From Oscillospiraceae bacterium (GTDB taxonomy: Bacteria; Bacillota; Clostridia; Oscillospirales; Oscillospiraceae), in NCBI GenBank assembly GCA_017480395.1, contig JAFVAS010000005.1, forward strand, positions 1 through 6,128: DNA of 6,128 bases, in the 5' to 3' direction. Every line of letters begins with the position of its first letter. The first letter of the stretch is position 1. This document shows, one piece after another, positions 5,657-6,128 of this stretch. Both the position numbers and the translations under genes were made by a program. Under the pieces are notes generated by a model. It had not been told where the DNA came from, did not search any database, and worked only from the letters and a program-made list of their open reading frames with translations.

Positions 5657-6128
5657 GTGAAAAAGGAACAGAAAACCAACGTGATGCGGCTGCTGGATCA
5701 GAAGAAGGTGCCCTACGAGGCGCGGCACTATGACCACGGCGACGAGGCGGTGGACGGCGTGACGGTGGCCGCCTCCCTGGGGGAGGACCCGGAGCGGGTG
5801 TTCAAGACCCTGGTGGCCCGGTCGGGCAGCAACCATTACTATGTCTTTGTCATCCCGGTGGCCCATGAGCTGGATCTGAAAAAGGCGGCAAAGGCGGTGG
5901 GGGAGAAGTCCATCGCCATGCTGCCGGTGAAGGAGCTGCTGCCCCTGACGGGCTATGTCCGGGGCGGGTGCTCCCCCATCGGGATGAAGAAGCTCTTTCC
6001 CACCACCTTCCACGCCTCCGCCCTGGAGCAGGATCGGATCGCCGTCTCCGCCGGGCGGATCGGGGATCAGGTGGTGCTGGAGCCCCGGGCCCTGGCCGCG
6101 CTGGTGCGGGGCGGCTTTGCCGATCTGA
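5657..6128 (+). CDS. ybaK: YbaK/EbsC-type Cys-tRNA(Pro) deacylase, 3'-partial
   Basis: Predicted cytosolic trans-editing enzyme that hydrolyses Cys wrongly attached to tRNA-Pro by prolyl-tRNA synthetase. The visible protein is 157 aa with no stop; the window ends one base into the next codon. The terminal TGA at 6126-6128 is out of frame. Family proteins are about 155-160 aa, so only a few residues should be missing. Signatures are VFKTLV (48-53) with the conserved catalytic-type Lys50, FVIPVAHELDLKKAAKAVG (64-82) and GYVRGGCSPIGMKK (99-112). An in-frame TGA at 5651 limits the start to GTG 5657, GTG 5681 or ATG 5684. GTG 5657 is preferred because it yields (M)KKEQKTNVMRLL, the typical N terminus, and has a weak G-rich ribosome binding site (GGGGGCG, about 5642-5648) 8 nt upstream. 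The gene is divergent from recJ with its own promoter. The family is secure; substrate preference within the YbaK/ProX group is inferred. Confidence 0.93.
   Translation, partial: MKKEQKTNVMRLLDQKKVPYEARHYDHGDEAVDGVTVAASLGEDPERVFKTLVARSGSNHYYVFVIPVAHELDLKKAAKAVGEKSIAMLPVKELLPLTGYVRGGCSPIGMKKLFPTTFHASALEQDRIAVSAGRIGDQVVLEPRALAALVRGGFADL

Noticed and set aside
5573..6013. 146-codon minus-strand frame antisense to the ybaK-family gene
   Set aside because: It overlaps a conserved gene on the plus strand and would cross the divergent promoters; no domain is visible.
1..6128. CRISPR arrays, tRNA/rRNA genes, insertion sequences, prophage or defence genes
   Set aside because: None were seen on reading both strands. 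All coding space is taken by five conserved housekeeping genes, and the only gene-free stretch is 178 bp.

Overview
The window is about 6.1 kb of GC-rich, densely coding chromosome. It holds five protein genes and no sign of mobile DNA. Four genes lie on the minus strand in the order recJ, rel, dtd, and an MBL-fold hydrolase. The fifth, a YbaK-type tRNA deacylase, is divergent on the plus strand and runs off the right edge. The gene order, the Firmicutes-type RecJ with a C-terminal extension, the bifunctional Rel, the strong GGAGG-type ribosome binding sites and the sigma-A-like promoters suggest a high-GC member of the Clostridia, perhaps an Oscillospiraceae gut anaerobe. The lineage is an inference; no rRNA or other taxonomic marker is present.

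Layout from left to right: positions 22-636 (minus) encode a glyoxalase-II-like MBL hydrolase. Positions 664-1128 (minus) encode D-aminoacyl-tRNA deacylase (Dtd). Positions 1133-3361 (minus) encode the bifunctional (p)ppGpp synthetase/hydrolase Rel. Positions 3406-5478 (minus) encode the single-strand exonuclease RecJ. Positions 5479-5656 are a 178-bp divergent intergenic region, AT-rich in its recJ-side half. It carries one sigma-A-like promoter for each direction, a 28-bp imperfect palindrome around the plus-strand -35 box, and an 8-bp inverted repeat linking the two -35 boxes. Positions 5657-6128 (plus) encode YbaK/EbsC from a GTG start, with no stop codon inside the window.

The four minus-strand genes are separated by gaps of 44, 4 and 27 bp, so they probably form one operon read from the promoter at 5536-5564. 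The rel-dtd junction looks translationally coupled. The operon joins DNA repair (RecJ), the stringent response (Rel) and removal of D-amino acids from tRNA (Dtd). The divergent gene adds a second tRNA proofreading enzyme, which removes Cys from tRNA-Pro. All five proteins belong to well-known families and keep their key motifs. I found no undescribed system; the most interesting part is the architecture of the divergent promoter region.
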